From NCBI RefSeq assembly GCF_025452235.1, contig NZ_CP104965.1:2910501-2974500 (forward strand): a stretch of 64,000 nucleotides of DNA, in the 5' to 3' direction. Shown in pieces: positions 1 to 9,071 of the stretch (its first letter is position 1; each line of letters opens with the position of its first letter). Below the pieces are notes generated by a model that had not been told where the DNA came from, ran no database searches, and saw only the letters and a list, made by a program, of their open reading frames with translations. The DNA is from Devosia neptuniae (GTDB taxonomy: Bacteria > Pseudomonadota > Alphaproteobacteria > Rhizobiales > Devosiaceae). A program made the translations under genes and the position numbers.

Positions 1-390
1 CGAGTCGGTGCTCTGGCCGTCGTAGAGCAGCGCCGGGCCGCTCTGGTAGGGCGTGGTGGTCTTGGTGCCCAGGGTGAAGCCGGGGAAGGTCTTGGCCCAG
101 CTGGAAGCGACTTCGTTGTCATTGAGGCTGGAGAGCGCGCTTTGGGCGGTCCAGTCGGTATCCTGCACCGGCACAATGGTGAGGTCGCATTGCAGCGGCA
201 CGCTGGGATGGGTCAGGTTCAGTGGCTCGGTGGCGCCGCCCGAGGGCACCATGACGTCCGGGTAGATCACCGTGTAGGGCTGATCCTGCAGAATCGAGCG
301 CGTGACGTTGACGCTCTGCGCATAGGCGGCGGCCGGCAGCAGGCCCATGGTCAATGCCGCTAGACCACTGATCGCCGGTCGAAAATTCAT
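1..390 (-). CDS. Secreted protein of unknown function (5' part only)
   Basis: The ATG at 390 is preceded by a GGAG ribosome binding site, and 130 codons remain open to the window edge, so the C-terminus is missing. The first 25 or so residues form a classic Sec signal peptide: a short basic start (MNFRPAIS), a hydrophobic core and a likely cleavage after AYAQ. The mature part is rich in Thr, Ser and Pro with one Cys, so export to the periplasm is inferred. I recognise no family motif. It is transcribed away from purL and separated from it by a palindromic element. Confidence 0.7.
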   Translation of the reverse strand, partial: MNFRPAISGLAALTMGLLPAAAYAQSVNVTRSILQDQPYTVIYPDVMVPSGGATEPLNLTHPSVPLQCDLTIVPVQDTDWTAQSALSSLNDNEVASSWAKTFPGFTLGTKTTTPYQSGPALLYDGQSTDS

Positions 391-457
391 GGTCGTCTCC
401 GAAATGATAACGCCGCCGCAACAGCACTCCAGCGGAGTGCTGTCACTTCTTTGTTTT

Positions 458-507
458 GGGGCGTTTTCGAACCGGAAAGCGGTAGCCACTTTTCCTGAAA
501 ACGCCCC
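458..507. repeat. Rhizobiales-type palindromic intergenic element
   Basis: GGGGCGTTTTC (458-468) and GAAAACGCCCC (497-507) form a perfect 11 bp inverted repeat around a 28 base centre containing CGAACCGGAAAGCGG and CCACTTTTCC. From memory, this core resembles short palindromic repeats scattered between genes in Rhizobium and Brucella relatives. It lies 60 bp downstream of purL on the minus strand and could act as an RNA 3' hairpin, but no T-tract follows on that strand. Confidence 0.6.
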
Positions 508-566
508 GGAGTGTCAAAGCACTCCAAAGAGCGGCGATCATAAGGCAGGCAGATTAATTGATAGCC

Positions 567-2792
567 TTACCCGTTCATGTAGTCGGGGAACCAGCCTTCA
601 TGCGCTGCGGCCAAGTCGCGGACGGGCAGGGGGCGGGCGGCGCCGAGAACCAGATCGGTGCCGCCGGTCGTGCCGATCCAGGGGGCGTGGATGCCCAGGG
701 ATTTGGCCTCGGCCCAGAGGGTAGCGATCTCGTCGCCCTGCGGGTCGAGATTGACGGTCAGCAGGTAACGACCCTGGTCTTCGCCGAAATATTGCAGAAT
801 CGGGCTCTGGTCGGTGAGATCGACAATGGTGGCGCCAATGCCCGAGGCAATAGCCATTTCGGCCAGACCCACGGCAAGGCCGCCATCGGACAGGTCATGG
901 CAGGCGGTGGCGGTGGCGGAGCGGATCAGCTTCCGGACGAAGTCGCCCGTACGCTTTTCATGGGCGAGATCAACTGAGGGGGCCGTGCCGTCGCGGCGGC
1001 CGAACAGGTCGCGCAGATAGATGGATTGCCCCAGATGTGTGCCACGCGCAGCGGGCGAGCCGACCAGCAGGATGACCTGATTTTCGGCGGCAAAGCCGAT
1101 GCGGGCCATCTTGTTCCAGTCGGGCAGCAGGCCGACGCCGCCAATGGTGGGGGTCGGCAGGATGCCGCGGCCATTGGTTTCGTTGTAAAGGCTGACATTG
1201 CCCGAAACGATGGGGAATTCGAGCACACGGCAGGCTTCGCCAATGCCTTTCACGGCGCCCACGAGCTGGCCCATGATTTCAGGACGTTCGGGATTGCCGA
1301 AATTGAGGTTGTCGGTGGCGGCAAGGGGATCGGCGCCGGTGGCGGTGAGGTTGCGCCAGGCTTCGGCCACGGCCTGCTTGCCGCCTTCATAGGGGTCGGC
1401 TTCGCAATAGCGCGGGGTGACGTCAGAGGTGAAGGCCAGCGCCTTGGTGTCGTGGCCTTCGACGCGAATGACGCCGGCATCGCCGCCGGGGCGCTGCAGG
1501 GAATTGCCCTGGATCAGGGTATCATATTGCTCATAGACCCAGCGGCGCGAGGCGATCTGGTGGCTGCCCATCAGCTTGAGCAGGGCATCGGCCACGTCCA
1601 TCTGCGGGATGTCGGTGGCGGCCAGCGCGGCCGGCTTTGGCGACTCGATCCAGGGGCGATCATATTCGGGGGCTTCGTCGCCCAAGTCCTTGATCGGCAG
1701 ATTGGCGACTTCATCGCCCTGCCAGAGCACGCGGAACCGCAGATCGTCGGTGGTCTTGCCGACGGTGGCGAAGTCGAGTTCCCATTTGACGAAAACGGCG
1801 CGGGCTTCGGCTTCCTTTTCGGGATGCAGCACCATGAGCATGCGCTCCTGGCTTTCGCTGAGCATCATTTCATAGGCCGTCATATGGGTTTCGCGTACCG
1901 GCACCTTGTCGAGGTCCAGCTCGATGCCGAGGTCGCCCTTGGCGCCCATTTCGACGGCCGAACAGGTCAGGCCCGCCGCGCCCATGTCCTGAATCGCGAT
2001 AACCGCGCCGGTGGCCATCAGTTCAAGGCAGGCTTCGAGCAGGCGCTTTTCGGTGAAGGGGTCGCCGACCTGCACGGTGGGGCGCTTTTCATCGATATCA
2101 TCGCCGAATTCGGCCGAGGCCATGGTGGCGCCGCCGACGCCATCGCGGCCGGTTTTGGCGCCCAGATAGACGACGGGCAGGCCTACGCCTTCGGCCTTGG
2201 AATAGAAAATCTTGTCGGTATCGGCCAGGCCCGCCGCGAAGGCATTGACCAGGGTATTGCCGTTATAGCGCTCGTCGAATTCGACTTCGCCGCCCACGGT
2301 TGGCACGCCAAAGGCATTGCCATAGCCGCCAATGCCGGCCACGACGCCGGAGACCAGGTGGCGGGTCTTTTCATGACCGGGCGCGCCGAAGCGCAAGGCG
2401 TTCATCGCCGCGACGGGGCGGGCGCCCATGGTGAAGACGTCGCGCAGAATGCCGCCCATGCCGGTGCCCGCGCCCTGATAGGGCTCGATGAAACTGGGAT
2501 GGTTGTGCGATTCCATCTTGAAGACCACGGCCTGGCCATCACCGATATCGACCACGCCGGCATTTTCGCCGGGGCCCTGAATGACACGTGGCCCGGTGGT
2601 GGGCAGGGTCTTGAGCCACTTCTTGGAGCTCTTGTACGAGCAATGCTCGTTCCACATCGCCGAGAAAATCCCCAGCTCCGTATAGGTCGGCACCCGGCCG
2701 ATCAGCGCGACGATCTTGTCGTACTCATCGGGCTTGAGGCCATGATCGGCGACCAGCTGGGGGGTAATGACGATGTCGTTGGGGAGGGTCAT
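567..2792 (-). CDS. purL: Phosphoribosylformylglycinamidine synthase, large catalytic subunit PurL
   Basis: ATP-dependent amidation of FGAR to FGAM, step four of IMP synthesis, working with PurQ and PurS in the cytoplasm. At 741 aa it matches the short PurL of the three-subunit type, which lacks a fused glutaminase. Visible family motifs include [11 protein letters not shown] near residue 50, ESHNHPS near 95 and GGVGLLPD in the second half, consistent with two tandem AIRS-type halves. I chose the ATG at 2792 because it overlaps the stop of the upstream membrane protein gene by four bases (ATGA), implying translational coupling. An in-frame ATG further upstream lies inside that gene and is unlikely. 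Together with purQ, purS and purC it forms a minus-strand purine cluster. Confidence 0.97.
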   Translation of the reverse strand: MTLPNDIVITPQLVADHGLKPDEYDKIVALIGRVPTYTELGIFSAMWNEHCSYKSSKKWLKTLPTTGPRVIQGPGENAGVVDIGDGQAVVFKMESHNHPSFIEPYQGAGTGMGGILRDVFTMGARPVAAMNALRFGAPGHEKTRHLVSGVVAGIGGYGNAFGVPTVGGEVEFDERYNGNTLVNAFAAGLADTDKIFYSKAEGVGLPVVYLGAKTGRDGVGGATMASAEFGDDIDEKRPTVQVGDPFTEKRLLEACLELMATGAVIAIQDMGAAGLTCSAVEMGAKGDLGIELDLDKVPVRETHMTAYEMMLSESQERMLMVLHPEKEAEARAVFVKWELDFATVGKTTDDLRFRVLWQGDEVANLPIKDLGDEAPEYDRPWIESPKPAALAATDIPQMDVADALLKLMGSHQIASRRWVYEQYDTLIQGNSLQRPGGDAGVIRVEGHDTKALAFTSDVTPRYCEADPYEGGKQAVAEAWRNLTATGADPLAATDNLNFGNPERPEIMGQLVGAVKGIGEACRVLEFPIVSGNVSLYNETNGRGILPTPTIGGVGLLPDWNKMARIGFAAENQVILLVGSPAARGTHLGQSIYLRDLFGRRDGTAPSVDLAHEKRTGDFVRKLIRSATATACHDLSDGGLAVGLAEMAIASGIGATIVDLTDQSPILQYFGEDQGRYLLTVNLDPQGDEIATLWAEAKSLGIHAPWIGTTGGTDLVLGAARPLPVRDLAAAHEGWFPDYMNG

Positions 2793-3448
2793 TCGAGATT
2801 TGTCCGGGTTTGGCGGGCAATGAGCTTGTCGGCGGTGACGACTGCGATGCAGAGCAGCGCGAGGGCGGCGGCCATGAAGAGGGCGTTGAGCAGCACCTGG
2901 CCATAGCCAAGCTGGACCACGTTGAGCACGGGATAGGGATATTCCTGCACCCAGACGCCGCGCGCCAGGATGTAGAGAAAATAGACCAGCGTGGGCGCCA
3001 GCATGATGGGCAGCTGGGTCCAGCGGAGCTGGCCGTGGCGCTGCGCTATCAGCCAAAACAGCAGATACAGCGTGGGGCACAGATAATGCAGGATGTTGTC
3101 GGCCAGCAGGGCCACGCCATCCAGCGAGCCGAGGAAGCGCAGCACGAAGTAAACATAGAGCCCGACCAGCGCGATATTGGCGGCCATCAGCCCGCGGGTC
3201 ACGGGGCGTCGGAACAGTTCGAGGCGGGACGTGGGCAGGATTTCGGAGAGGTAGATCAGCACCAGGACGATATTGGTCAGGATGGTGTAAAAGGCGAAGA
3301 AATGCCCGAGAAAGCCCAGGAAATCACGGCCATTGGTGGCGGCCCCCTGCATCGACAGGATGAATTGCATGATCAACCCGGTCACGCCGAACCCCAGCCC
3401 TAGCCAGGTCAACAGCACTCGCGGTTTGACTGGCGCCCGCAGGGTCAT
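2789..3448 (-). CDS. Pr6Pr-family integral membrane protein
   Basis: A 219 aa polytopic membrane protein with about six hydrophobic segments: roughly residues 10-30, 45-65, 80-100, 115-135, 145-165 and 180-205. The N-terminal helix followed by [18 protein letters not shown] and the FxLRxLG motif resemble the Pr6Pr family, whose function is unknown. The ATG at 3448 begins one base after the purQ stop, and its own stop overlaps the purL start, so it is co-transcribed and coupled to two purine enzymes. The coupling may reflect shared regulation only; a link to purine metabolism is not shown by the sequence. Confidence 0.85.
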   Translation of the reverse strand: MTLRAPVKPRVLLTWLGLGFGVTGLIMQFILSMQGAATNGRDFLGFLGHFFAFYTILTNIVLVLIYLSEILPTSRLELFRRPVTRGLMAANIALVGLYVYFVLRFLGSLDGVALLADNILHYLCPTLYLLFWLIAQRHGQLRWTQLPIMLAPTLVYFLYILARGVWVQEYPYPVLNVVQLGYGQVLLNALFMAAALALLCIAVVTADKLIARQTRTNLE

Positions 3449-3449
3449 C

Positions 3450-4118
3450 TCAAGCCGCCTGGCCCAGCAATCCTGAGAACAGGGCCCGTCCATCACTGCC
3501 GCCATGCGCGGCCTCGATGAGGTTTTCCGGGTGGGGCATCAGGCCCAGCACGTTCTTCTGCTCGTTGAAAATGCCGGCAATGTCGTTGATCGAGCCATTG
3601 GGATTAGTGCCCTCGGCATAGCGGAAGGCCACCTGGCCATTGCCCTCGAGGCGGGCAATGGTATCGGCGTCAGCGAAGTAATTGCCATCGTGATGGGCGA
3701 CGGGGCAGCGGATGATCTGGCCCTCGGTATAGCCGCGCGTGAACTCGGTCGCGGCATTGGCGACTTCGAGCTTGACCTCGCGGCAGACGAATTTGAGGCT
3801 CATATTGCGCATCAGCGCGCCGGGCAGCAGGCCCGCTTCGATCAGGATCTGGAAGCCGTTGCAGACGCCCAGCACCTTGACGCCCTGGGCAGCGCGCTCG
3901 CGGACCTTGTCCATGATGGGCGAACGGGCAGCGATAGCGCCACAGCGCAGATAATCGCCATAGGAGAAGCCGCCGGGGATGACGAGGAGGTCGACATCAG
4001 GCAAATCGGCATCCTGATGCCAGACCACCTGGGGGGCGGTGCCGGAAATCTTGGTGAGCGCCGCGATCATGTCGCGGTCGCGATTGAGGCCGGGGAAGAC
4101 GATGACGGCTGATTTCAT
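3450..4118 (-). CDS. purQ: Phosphoribosylformylglycinamidine synthase, glutaminase subunit PurQ
   Basis: Supplies ammonia from glutamine to PurL for FGAM synthesis. The 222 aa product is a class I glutamine amidotransferase: the nucleophile Cys sits in [11 protein letters not shown] near residue 87, and the His/Glu pair lies in GLMPHPEN near the C-terminus. The N-terminal [12 protein letters not shown] is typical of PurQ. The start at 4118 is preceded by GAGGA; a longer reading frame begins upstream but lacks a ribosome site. The stop is one base before the Pr6Pr gene, making purQ, Pr6Pr and purL one transcription unit. Confidence 0.97.
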   Translation of the reverse strand: MKSAVIVFPGLNRDRDMIAALTKISGTAPQVVWHQDADLPDVDLLVIPGGFSYGDYLRCGAIAARSPIMDKVRERAAQGVKVLGVCNGFQILIEAGLLPGALMRNMSLKFVCREVKLEVANAATEFTRGYTEGQIIRCPVAHHDGNYFADADTIARLEGNGQVAFRYAEGTNPNGSINDIAGIFNEQKNVLGLMPHPENLIEAAHGGSDGRALFSGLLGQAA

Positions 4119-4173
4119 CGGCAGGTCCTCGCTATGTCTGGGGTTGCGCGAGGCCCTTGTCGTGAGTCTTGGG

Positions 4174-4209
4174 CAAAAAGGCAAGGGGCGAGATAGAATA
4201 TCCCGCCCC
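4174..4209 (-). terminator. Rho-independent terminator after the acyltransferase
   Basis: On the minus strand, GGGGCGGGATA and TATCTCGCCCC (4199-4209 and 4185-4195) pair over 10 of 11 positions with a 3 base loop, followed by TTGCCTTTTTG. It lies 26 bases after the acyltransferase stop and about 60 bases before purQ, so purQ probably has its own promoter. Confidence 0.7.
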
Positions 4210-4235
4210 TGTGGCCCGCTTTGCGATGTGGTTTG

Positions 4236-5318
4236 CTATTCGGCCGGCGCTTGCACTGCGCGGGGTTCTTCGCGGCGCGATCCGCTGGTGCCGGGCAGGT
4301 GGGCCCAGGCGGGGCGCTCGAACAGGAAGCCGCCCCAGCCGGTGCGTAGCACCAGCCAATAGAGGATCAGCGGGGAGATGATGGCGATCGCCATGATGGC
4401 GAGGCTAAGCAGGGTCGGCTCGATGAAGCCCAGCTTGATCAGCACAGTGCGGGCAATGCCCATGGGCAGCACGAAAGCCACATAGATGATCAGCGATTTA
4501 CTGCCCATCCAGCGCAGCCAGTTCATCCAGGGCAGCCGGGTGAGGAGCGCGGCGATGGTGCAGAGCGCGGATGTGCCGACCAGGGCCAGGATGAGATGCA
4601 CGCCCGGCAAGCCGGCAATGCCCATCACGGGGTGGATGGGGTGCATGGCAAAGCCGGGAGAGAAGACCAGCGCAGCATTGAACGCGGCCCAGACCAGGAG
4701 GCCGACAATAGCGAGGATGACGTTCTCACCAGCCCAGTTGGCCAGGCGGAACAATTGAGGCGCCAGGATATAGCCCGAATAGAAGAACACGAAATAGGCC
4801 GCGAACTGATCCACGGCGTAGCTGCCGGTGTGGATGGAGGCCATTTGCAGGACGGCGGCAATGATGAACACGGCCCAGCGCGGCGCGCGGATATCGTGCA
4901 ACAGCTTGGCAACAGCGCCGCAGACGGCCAGCATATAGATGAACCACAGCACGCCATAGGGCTGGACCACGGCCCAGGCCAGTTCGCTCACGGCGCCAAC
5001 GGGATTGGCAGAGAGCAGGCCGGTCTTGAAGACGATGTGGATGAACGCCCAGAGCACGTAGAAATAAAGGTAATGCACGACGCGGCGGTCGGCGAAGGCT
5101 TTCCACGGGCGGTCGATGACCTGGGACAGGAACAACCCGGAAATCAGAAAGAATTCGGGCATGCGGAACGGCGTGGCAAAGGCAATGGCCCAGTGCAAGG
5201 CACCGACGCCGCCAGTGTCCTCGCCGACGCTTGAGGCTGCATACATCATCACGACGAGGAAAATGGACAGGCCCTTGGCCATATCCACCCAATCAAGGCG
5301 CCTTGCCGATCCAGTCAT
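4236..5318 (-). CDS. Acyltransferase-3 / OpgC-like membrane protein
   Basis: A 360 aa multi-pass membrane protein of the acyltransferase-3 type. The signature first segment RRLDWVDMAKGLSIFLVV is followed by about ten hydrophobic helices, including FRMPEFFLISGLFLS and FFYSGYILAP, which are typical of OpgC-like members that O-acylate glucans or surface sugars. The acceptor cannot be told from sequence. I place the start at the ATG at 5318 because GGGGAG lies eight bases before it; the in-frame ATG at 5348 has no ribosome site. The gene sits between purS and purQ in an otherwise conserved purine run and has its own terminator, so it looks like an insertion into the cluster. Confidence 0.88.
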   Translation of the reverse strand: MTGSARRLDWVDMAKGLSIFLVVMMYAASSVGEDTGGVGALHWAIAFATPFRMPEFFLISGLFLSQVIDRPWKAFADRRVVHYLYFYVLWAFIHIVFKTGLLSANPVGAVSELAWAVVQPYGVLWFIYMLAVCGAVAKLLHDIRAPRWAVFIIAAVLQMASIHTGSYAVDQFAAYFVFFYSGYILAPQLFRLANWAGENVILAIVGLLVWAAFNAALVFSPGFAMHPIHPVMGIAGLPGVHLILALVGTSALCTIAALLTRLPWMNWLRWMGSKSLIIYVAFVLPMGIARTVLIKLGFIEPTLLSLAIMAIAIISPLILYWLVLRTGWGGFLFERPAWAHLPGTSGSRREEPRAVQAPAE

Positions 5319-5449
5319 TGCCAGAACTCCCCAGAACTTGCGGGGCATAATAGCGGCAATGATCAGAGGAAGCGTAAAAGCCTGCGTGAAGGCTTAATGG
5401 AAATGCTTAACTGGTAAGGATTTAGCTAAATCCCGCCCAAGCATTTACC

Positions 5450-5533
5450 CTAGACGGGCACGGACGCGTAAGCGGCGAAGAGCAGGCCCATGGTAGCGAG
5501 GAACATGACTGTGAGCGAGATGGTCTTGAGCAT
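5450..5533 (-). CDS. Possible 27-residue single-helix membrane peptide
   Basis: The reading frame from the ATG at 5533 encodes MLKTISLTVMFLATMGLLFA and seven more residues ending in SVPV: one continuous hydrophobic helix with a single Lys at the start. AGGA lies ten bases before the ATG. It follows purS by 56 bases on the same strand. No homologue comes to mind. Size and composition fit a small membrane protein, but a chance reading frame is possible. Confidence 0.35.
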   Translation of the reverse strand: MLKTISLTVMFLATMGLLFAAYASVPV

Positions 5534-5589
5534 GACAATATGGTCCTGCGCCTCGGTTCGGCGCGCCCGAATAGAATAGGAGCGAAAGA

Positions 5590-5832
5590 TTAATTGGAGA
5601 TTTCGATCGCGTAGTTTTCGATCACCGTATTGGCGAGGAGCTTTTCGCACATATTGGTGAGGGCGGTGCGGGCCGCGGCTTCGTCGCTGCCATCGAGAGC
5701 CAGATCGAACACCTTGCCCTGGCGGACAGCGCCGACGCCGGAAAAGCCGAGGCTTTTCAAGGAGCCTTCAATGGCCTGACCCTGCGGATCGAGAACGCCA
5801 TTCTTGAGGGTGACGGTAACACGTGCCTTCAT
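5590..5832 (-). CDS. purS: Phosphoribosylformylglycinamidine synthase subunit PurS
   Basis: Small structural subunit that bridges PurQ and PurL and helps channel ammonia. The 80 aa product begins MKARVTVTLKNGVLDPQGQA, the standard PurS opening, and has the expected length. The start at 5832 was preferred over an ATG six codons earlier because it matches the family N-terminus. It lies 21 bases after purC on the same strand, so the two are very likely co-transcribed. Confidence 0.96.
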   Translation of the reverse strand: MKARVTVTLKNGVLDPQGQAIEGSLKSLGFSGVGAVRQGKVFDLALDGSDEAAARTALTNMCEKLLANTVIENYAIEISN

Positions 5833-5853
5833 GATGCCGCTCCGCTGCAACGC

Positions 5854-6618
5854 TTACTGAACCAGGCGCGGGCCGGTGGCCAGCGCGTTGTCGGTCTCGA
5901 CCAGGATGCCAAGGCGCTGGGCGACTTCGCGATAGCTTTCGACGAGGCCACCAAGGTTCTCGCGGAAGCGGTCCTTGTCCATCTTGTTGCGGGTCTTGAC
6001 GTCCCACAGGCGGCAATTGTCCGGGCTGATTTCGTCGGCCAGGATGATGCGCATCAGGTCGCCCTCATAGAGGCGCCCGCATTCGATCTTGAAATCGATG
6101 AGCTGGATGCCGACGCCCATGAACAGGCCGGAGAGGAAATCGTTGACCCGGATGGCCAGGCTCATGATGTCGTCGAGTTCGGCAGGGGTGGCCCAGCCGA
6201 AGGCGGTGATGTGCTCTTCACTGACCATGGGGTCGTGCAGGGCATCGTCCTTGTAATAGAATTCGATGATCGAGCGGGGCAGTTGCGTGCCGGGCTCGAG
6301 ACCCAGGCGCTTGACCAGCGAGCCGGCTGCGACATTGCGCACGACGACTTCAAGCGGAATGATCTCGACTTCCTTGATCAGCTGCTCGCGCATGTTGATG
6401 CGCTTGAGGAAGTGAGTCGGGATGCCCAGGCCGTTGAGCTTGGTGAAGATGAATTCGGAAATGCGATTGTTCAGCACGCCCTTGCCATCGACAACTTCAT
6501 GACGTGCGCCGTCGCCAGCGGTCGTGTCGTCCTTGAAATACTGGACCAGCGTGCCCGGCTCGGGACCCTCGAACAGGATCTTGGCCTTGCCTTCATAGAT
6601 TTTACGACGACGGTTCAT
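5854..6618 (-). CDS. purC: Phosphoribosylaminoimidazole-succinocarboxamide synthase PurC
   Basis: SAICAR synthase, joining aspartate to CAIR with ATP in IMP synthesis. At 254 aa it has normal bacterial length. The N-terminal [13 protein letters not shown] binds ATP, and [17 protein letters not shown] and [10 protein letters not shown] are family motifs. It is the first gene of the minus-strand purine run; the 217 bases upstream (6619-6835) separate it from the divergent zeta-inhibitor gene and must hold both promoters, though I can name no convincing boxes there. Confidence 0.97.
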   Translation of the reverse strand: MNRRRKIYEGKAKILFEGPEPGTLVQYFKDDTTAGDGARHEVVDGKGVLNNRISEFIFTKLNGLGIPTHFLKRINMREQLIKEVEIIPLEVVVRNVAAGSLVKRLGLEPGTQLPRSIIEFYYKDDALHDPMVSEEHITAFGWATPAELDDIMSLAIRVNDFLSGLFMGVGIQLIDFKIECGRLYEGDLMRIILADEISPDNCRLWDVKTRNKMDKDRFRENLGGLVESYREVAQRLGILVETDNALATGPRLVQ

Positions 6619-6835
6619 GGAACTTCCGGACCGATGAAGGAGGGGATGATTTCGGCCGCTTCATGCGCCACAAAGGCACAAAAATGCAAGCTCTTTCGAT
6701 AGAAGGCAGGGGATAGATGGAGCGGGCAGCATAAGGTCGCAGCGCTCCGGGCGGCGTTGATTTGGCAGGCTGAACCGCCTATGTCGGTTGGCGAGCGCCG
6801 GAAAGGCGCCCCATCAGAGCCAGCGGGAGACATTG

Positions 6836-7159
6836 ATGAGCGGGTTTGACGATCGACAGAAGGGCCAGGAAGCCAAGTTTGCCTTCGACGCCGAGAAGAA
6901 GTTCAAGGCCGAAGCGCGCCGCAATAAGCTGCTGGGCATCTGGGCCGCCGAACTGCTGAGCCTGACCGGCGACGACGCCAAGACCTATGCCGCCGAAGTG
7001 GTTGCTGCCGATTTCGAAGAAGCCGGTGACGAAGACGTGTTCCGCAAGGTCTCAGCCGATCTCAAGGCCAAGGGCGTGGCGATCGGCGACGACGTGATTC
7101 GCCAGAAAATGGCGCAACTGGTGCTGGTCGCCAACGAGCAGGTCGCAGCCGAAGGCTGA
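6836..7159 (+). CDS. F1-ATPase inhibitor zeta subunit (DUF1476)
   Basis: A 107 aa soluble helical protein beginning MSGFDDRQKGQEAKFAFDAE, the diagnostic start of the DUF1476 family. Known members in Paracoccus and other alphaproteobacteria are the zeta subunit that blocks rotation of F1-ATPase through an inhibitory N-terminus. GGGAGA lies six bases before the ATG at 6836, which I chose over an upstream ATG without a ribosome site. The gene is monocistronic, ending in a strong terminator, and is divergent from purC. Confidence 0.93.
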   Translation: MSGFDDRQKGQEAKFAFDAEKKFKAEARRNKLLGIWAAELLSLTGDDAKTYAAEVVAADFEEAGDEDVFRKVSADLKAKGVAIGDDVIRQKMAQLVLVANEQVAAEG

Positions 7160-7182
7160 TCTGCCTTTTGTTCGGATTTTGA

Positions 7183-7216
7183 GGGAGCCGGACCATGAGG
7201 TCCGGCTCCCTTTTTT
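7183..7216 (+). terminator. Rho-independent terminator of the zeta-inhibitor gene
   Basis: GGGAGCCGGACC (7183-7194), loop ATGA, GGTCCGGCTCCC (7199-7210) is a perfect 12 bp stem followed by six T. It starts 24 bases after the stop codon. Its T-tract overlaps the stop codon of the convergent sulfhydrylase gene, whose stop is at 7215. Confidence 0.95.
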
Positions 7217-8531
7217 ATTCGGCGGCGACCGATTGCTCGCCGGCGGCGCGCAGGGCTTGGTCGAGGTCGGCCAGGATGTCGTCGATATGCTCAATGCCGA
7301 TGGAGAGGCGCACATGGCCGGGGGTGACGCCGGCTGACAGCTGTTCTTCGGGGGAGAGCTGGGAATGCGTGGTGGTGGCCGGGTGGATGGCCAGCGAGCG
7401 GGCGTCTCCGATATTGGCAGCGTGATAGAGCAACTGGAGGGAATCCACGAAGCGGGCGCCGGCCGCCCTGCCATTGGCCAGCTCAAAGCCGATCAGCGCG
7501 CCATAGCCGCGCGTCAGGTATTTGTCGGCATTCTGCCGCTTGGGGCCGGTCTGCAACGAGGGGTGGTTGACCAGGGTGACCTCGGGCCGCTCGCTCAGCC
7601 ATTTGGCGACCTTGAGGGCGTTTTCAAAATGCCGGTCGACGCGCAGAGCCAGGGTTTCGAGCCCCTGAATGGTGAGGAAGGCATTGAATGGGGAGAGCGC
7701 CGCGCCATGGGTGCGGAGCAGGGTGGTGCGGGCTTTCAAAATATAGGCGATGGGACCCAGTGGCTTGGCGGCCTCGACCCAGACAGCGCCGTGATAGGCC
7801 TGATCGGGCGTGTTGAGCAGCGGCTGACGCGCGGGATGAGCAGCCCAATCGAAATTGCCACCATCGACGATGACGCCGCCAATGGAAGTGCCGTGGCCCC
7901 CCAGATATTTGGTGGAGGAATAGACCACCACAGCCGCGCCATGCTCGAAGGGCCGGGCAGTGAGCGGGGCGGCGGTATTGTCGACGATCAGCGGAATGCC
8001 CAGCGGGCGGCCGATGGCGGCGACTTCGGCAATCGGCAGCACGGCGAGCTTGGGATTGGGCAGGGTTTCGGCGTAATAGGCGCGGGTCTTGTCGTCAGTA
8101 GCGCGACGGAAATTTTCCGGGTCGGATGGATCGACAAAGCGCACTTCGATGCCGGCTTCGCGGAAGACATTTTTGAACAGATTGTAGGTGCCGCCATAAA
8201 GGTCGGTCGAGGCGACGATATTGTCGCCGGACACGGCCAGGTTTTGCACGGCATAGGCCGAGGCCGCCTGACCCGAAGCGACGGCCAGTGCTGCAACGCC
8301 ACCCTCAAGCGCGGCAACGCGCTTTTCCAGCACATCGGTGGTGGGGTTGCCCAGGCGGGTATAGATATTGCCCAGCTTTTTCAGCGAGAACAGATCGGCG
8401 GCGTGTTCGCTGTCTTCAAACTGGAAAGACGTGGTCTGGTAGATCGGCACCGCCACCGAACCGGTGGCTGGATCAGAGCGCCAGCCTGCATGCAGGCCTT
8501 GGGTTTCGGGGTGTTTCGACGTCACGGCCAT
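7215..8531 (-). CDS. metY: O-acetylhomoserine sulfhydrylase (PLP enzyme of methionine synthesis)
   Basis: Converts O-acetylhomoserine and sulfide to homocysteine. The 438 aa length fits MetY better than the shorter cystathionine synthases. Family marks include the N-terminal TQGLHAGWRSDPATGSVAVP, VYSSTKYLGGHGTSIGG with the PLP-binding Lys near residue 208, and a C-terminal SLAIHPATTTHSQLSPEEQL typical of O-acetylhomoserine enzymes. AGGAGG precedes the ATG at 8531; a longer frame upstream lacks a ribosome site. A palindrome at 8598-8628 lies 67 bases upstream and may control it. Confidence 0.95.
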   Translation of the reverse strand: MAVTSKHPETQGLHAGWRSDPATGSVAVPIYQTTSFQFEDSEHAADLFSLKKLGNIYTRLGNPTTDVLEKRVAALEGGVAALAVASGQAASAYAVQNLAVSGDNIVASTDLYGGTYNLFKNVFREAGIEVRFVDPSDPENFRRATDDKTRAYYAETLPNPKLAVLPIAEVAAIGRPLGIPLIVDNTAAPLTARPFEHGAAVVVYSSTKYLGGHGTSIGGVIVDGGNFDWAAHPARQPLLNTPDQAYHGAVWVEAAKPLGPIAYILKARTTLLRTHGAALSPFNAFLTIQGLETLALRVDRHFENALKVAKWLSERPEVTLVNHPSLQTGPKRQNADKYLTRGYGALIGFELANGRAAGARFVDSLQLLYHAANIGDARSLAIHPATTTHSQLSPEEQLSAGVTPGHVRLSIGIEHIDDILADLDQALRAAGEQSVAAE

Positions 8532-8597
8532 TGCAGCCTCCTGTTGCGAGCGTTCGCGAGGCAAGCAGCTTAGGGCGGGGAGCCTGTTGCGGGACAG

Positions 8598-8628
8598 GTT
8601 TAATCTACTAATTTTGTAGAGATTAAAC
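8598..8628. promoter_or_regulatory. AT-rich inverted repeat upstream of metY, possible operator
   Basis: GTTTAATCT (8598-8606) and AGATTAAAC (8620-8628) are perfect 9 base arms around a 13 base AT-rich centre. It stands out in a GC-rich genome and lies 67-97 bases before the metY start. The pattern fits a dimeric repressor or activator site; a SAM-II riboswitch was considered but its conserved core is not present. Confidence 0.5.
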
Positions 8629-8629
8629 G

Positions 8630-8658
8630 AAAAGCTCGCCCCCGAAGCGGGAGCGAGC
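8630..8658 (-). terminator. Terminator for the DUF1344-like gene
   Basis: On the minus strand, GCTCGCTCCCG and CGGGGGCGAGC flank a 3 base loop, giving a nearly perfect stem (one mismatch), followed by TTTTCGTTT. It lies about 100 bases after the stop of the small secreted protein gene. Confidence 0.7.
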
Positions 8659-8756
8659 AGAATCTGGGCGCGGCGGCCCGTTCGATCAGATTGAGTGATC
8701 AGGTGTTGAGTGATCGGCTGTTCTAAACTTGGCCGCCGCGGTCCATGCGCTGGAGG

Positions 8757-9071
8757 TTATCCCAGCGTGACGCTGCTCGCGTCATATTCCTTGCCGTTCT
8801 GCTGCCACTTCACAGTGACCTTGGAGCCGGCCTTGAGCCCCGGGTCCTTGAAGGTGGCCGGCAGCTTGTAAGCGACGCCATTGGCCAGGGTCAGCGTGTG
8901 GGATTTGAGATCGAACGCCTTGACCGTGCTGCTGATGGTCTGCGGCCCGGCAATGGTTGCGGCGGCAGCAGGCTTGGCGGCGGGCGCCATGGGCGTGGTG
9001 GTCGCAGCAAATGCCATGCCGGAGGTGCCGACAACGAAGGCGAGGACAACAGGAACGATGATCTTGCGCAT
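8757..9071 (-). CDS. Small secreted DUF1344-type protein
   Basis: 104 aa. Residues 1-22 are a Sec signal peptide (MRKIIVPVVLAFVVGTSGMA, cleavage after AFA), followed by an Ala/Pro-rich linker and a small domain with VKAFDLKSHTLTLANGVAYK and GSKVTVKWQQNGK. This resembles DUF1344, a periplasmic family of unknown role found in rhizobia. The ATG at 9071 has GGAGA seven bases upstream; the open frame continues 60 codons further but without a ribosome site. Monocistronic. Confidence 0.85.
   Translation of the reverse strand: MRKIIVPVVLAFVVGTSGMAFAATTTPMAPAAKPAAAATIAGPQTISSTVKAFDLKSHTLTLANGVAYKLPATFKDPGLKAGSKVTVKWQQNGKEYDASSVTLG

Noticed and set aside
1026..2906. Plus-strand open frame of 626 codons opposite purL
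   Set aside because: It is antisense to a certain enzyme, has the low-complexity composition typical of high-GC shadow frames, and no ribosome site.
8532..8640. SAM-II riboswitch before metY
   Set aside because: The conserved pseudoknot core could not be found; only a DNA-like dyad is present.
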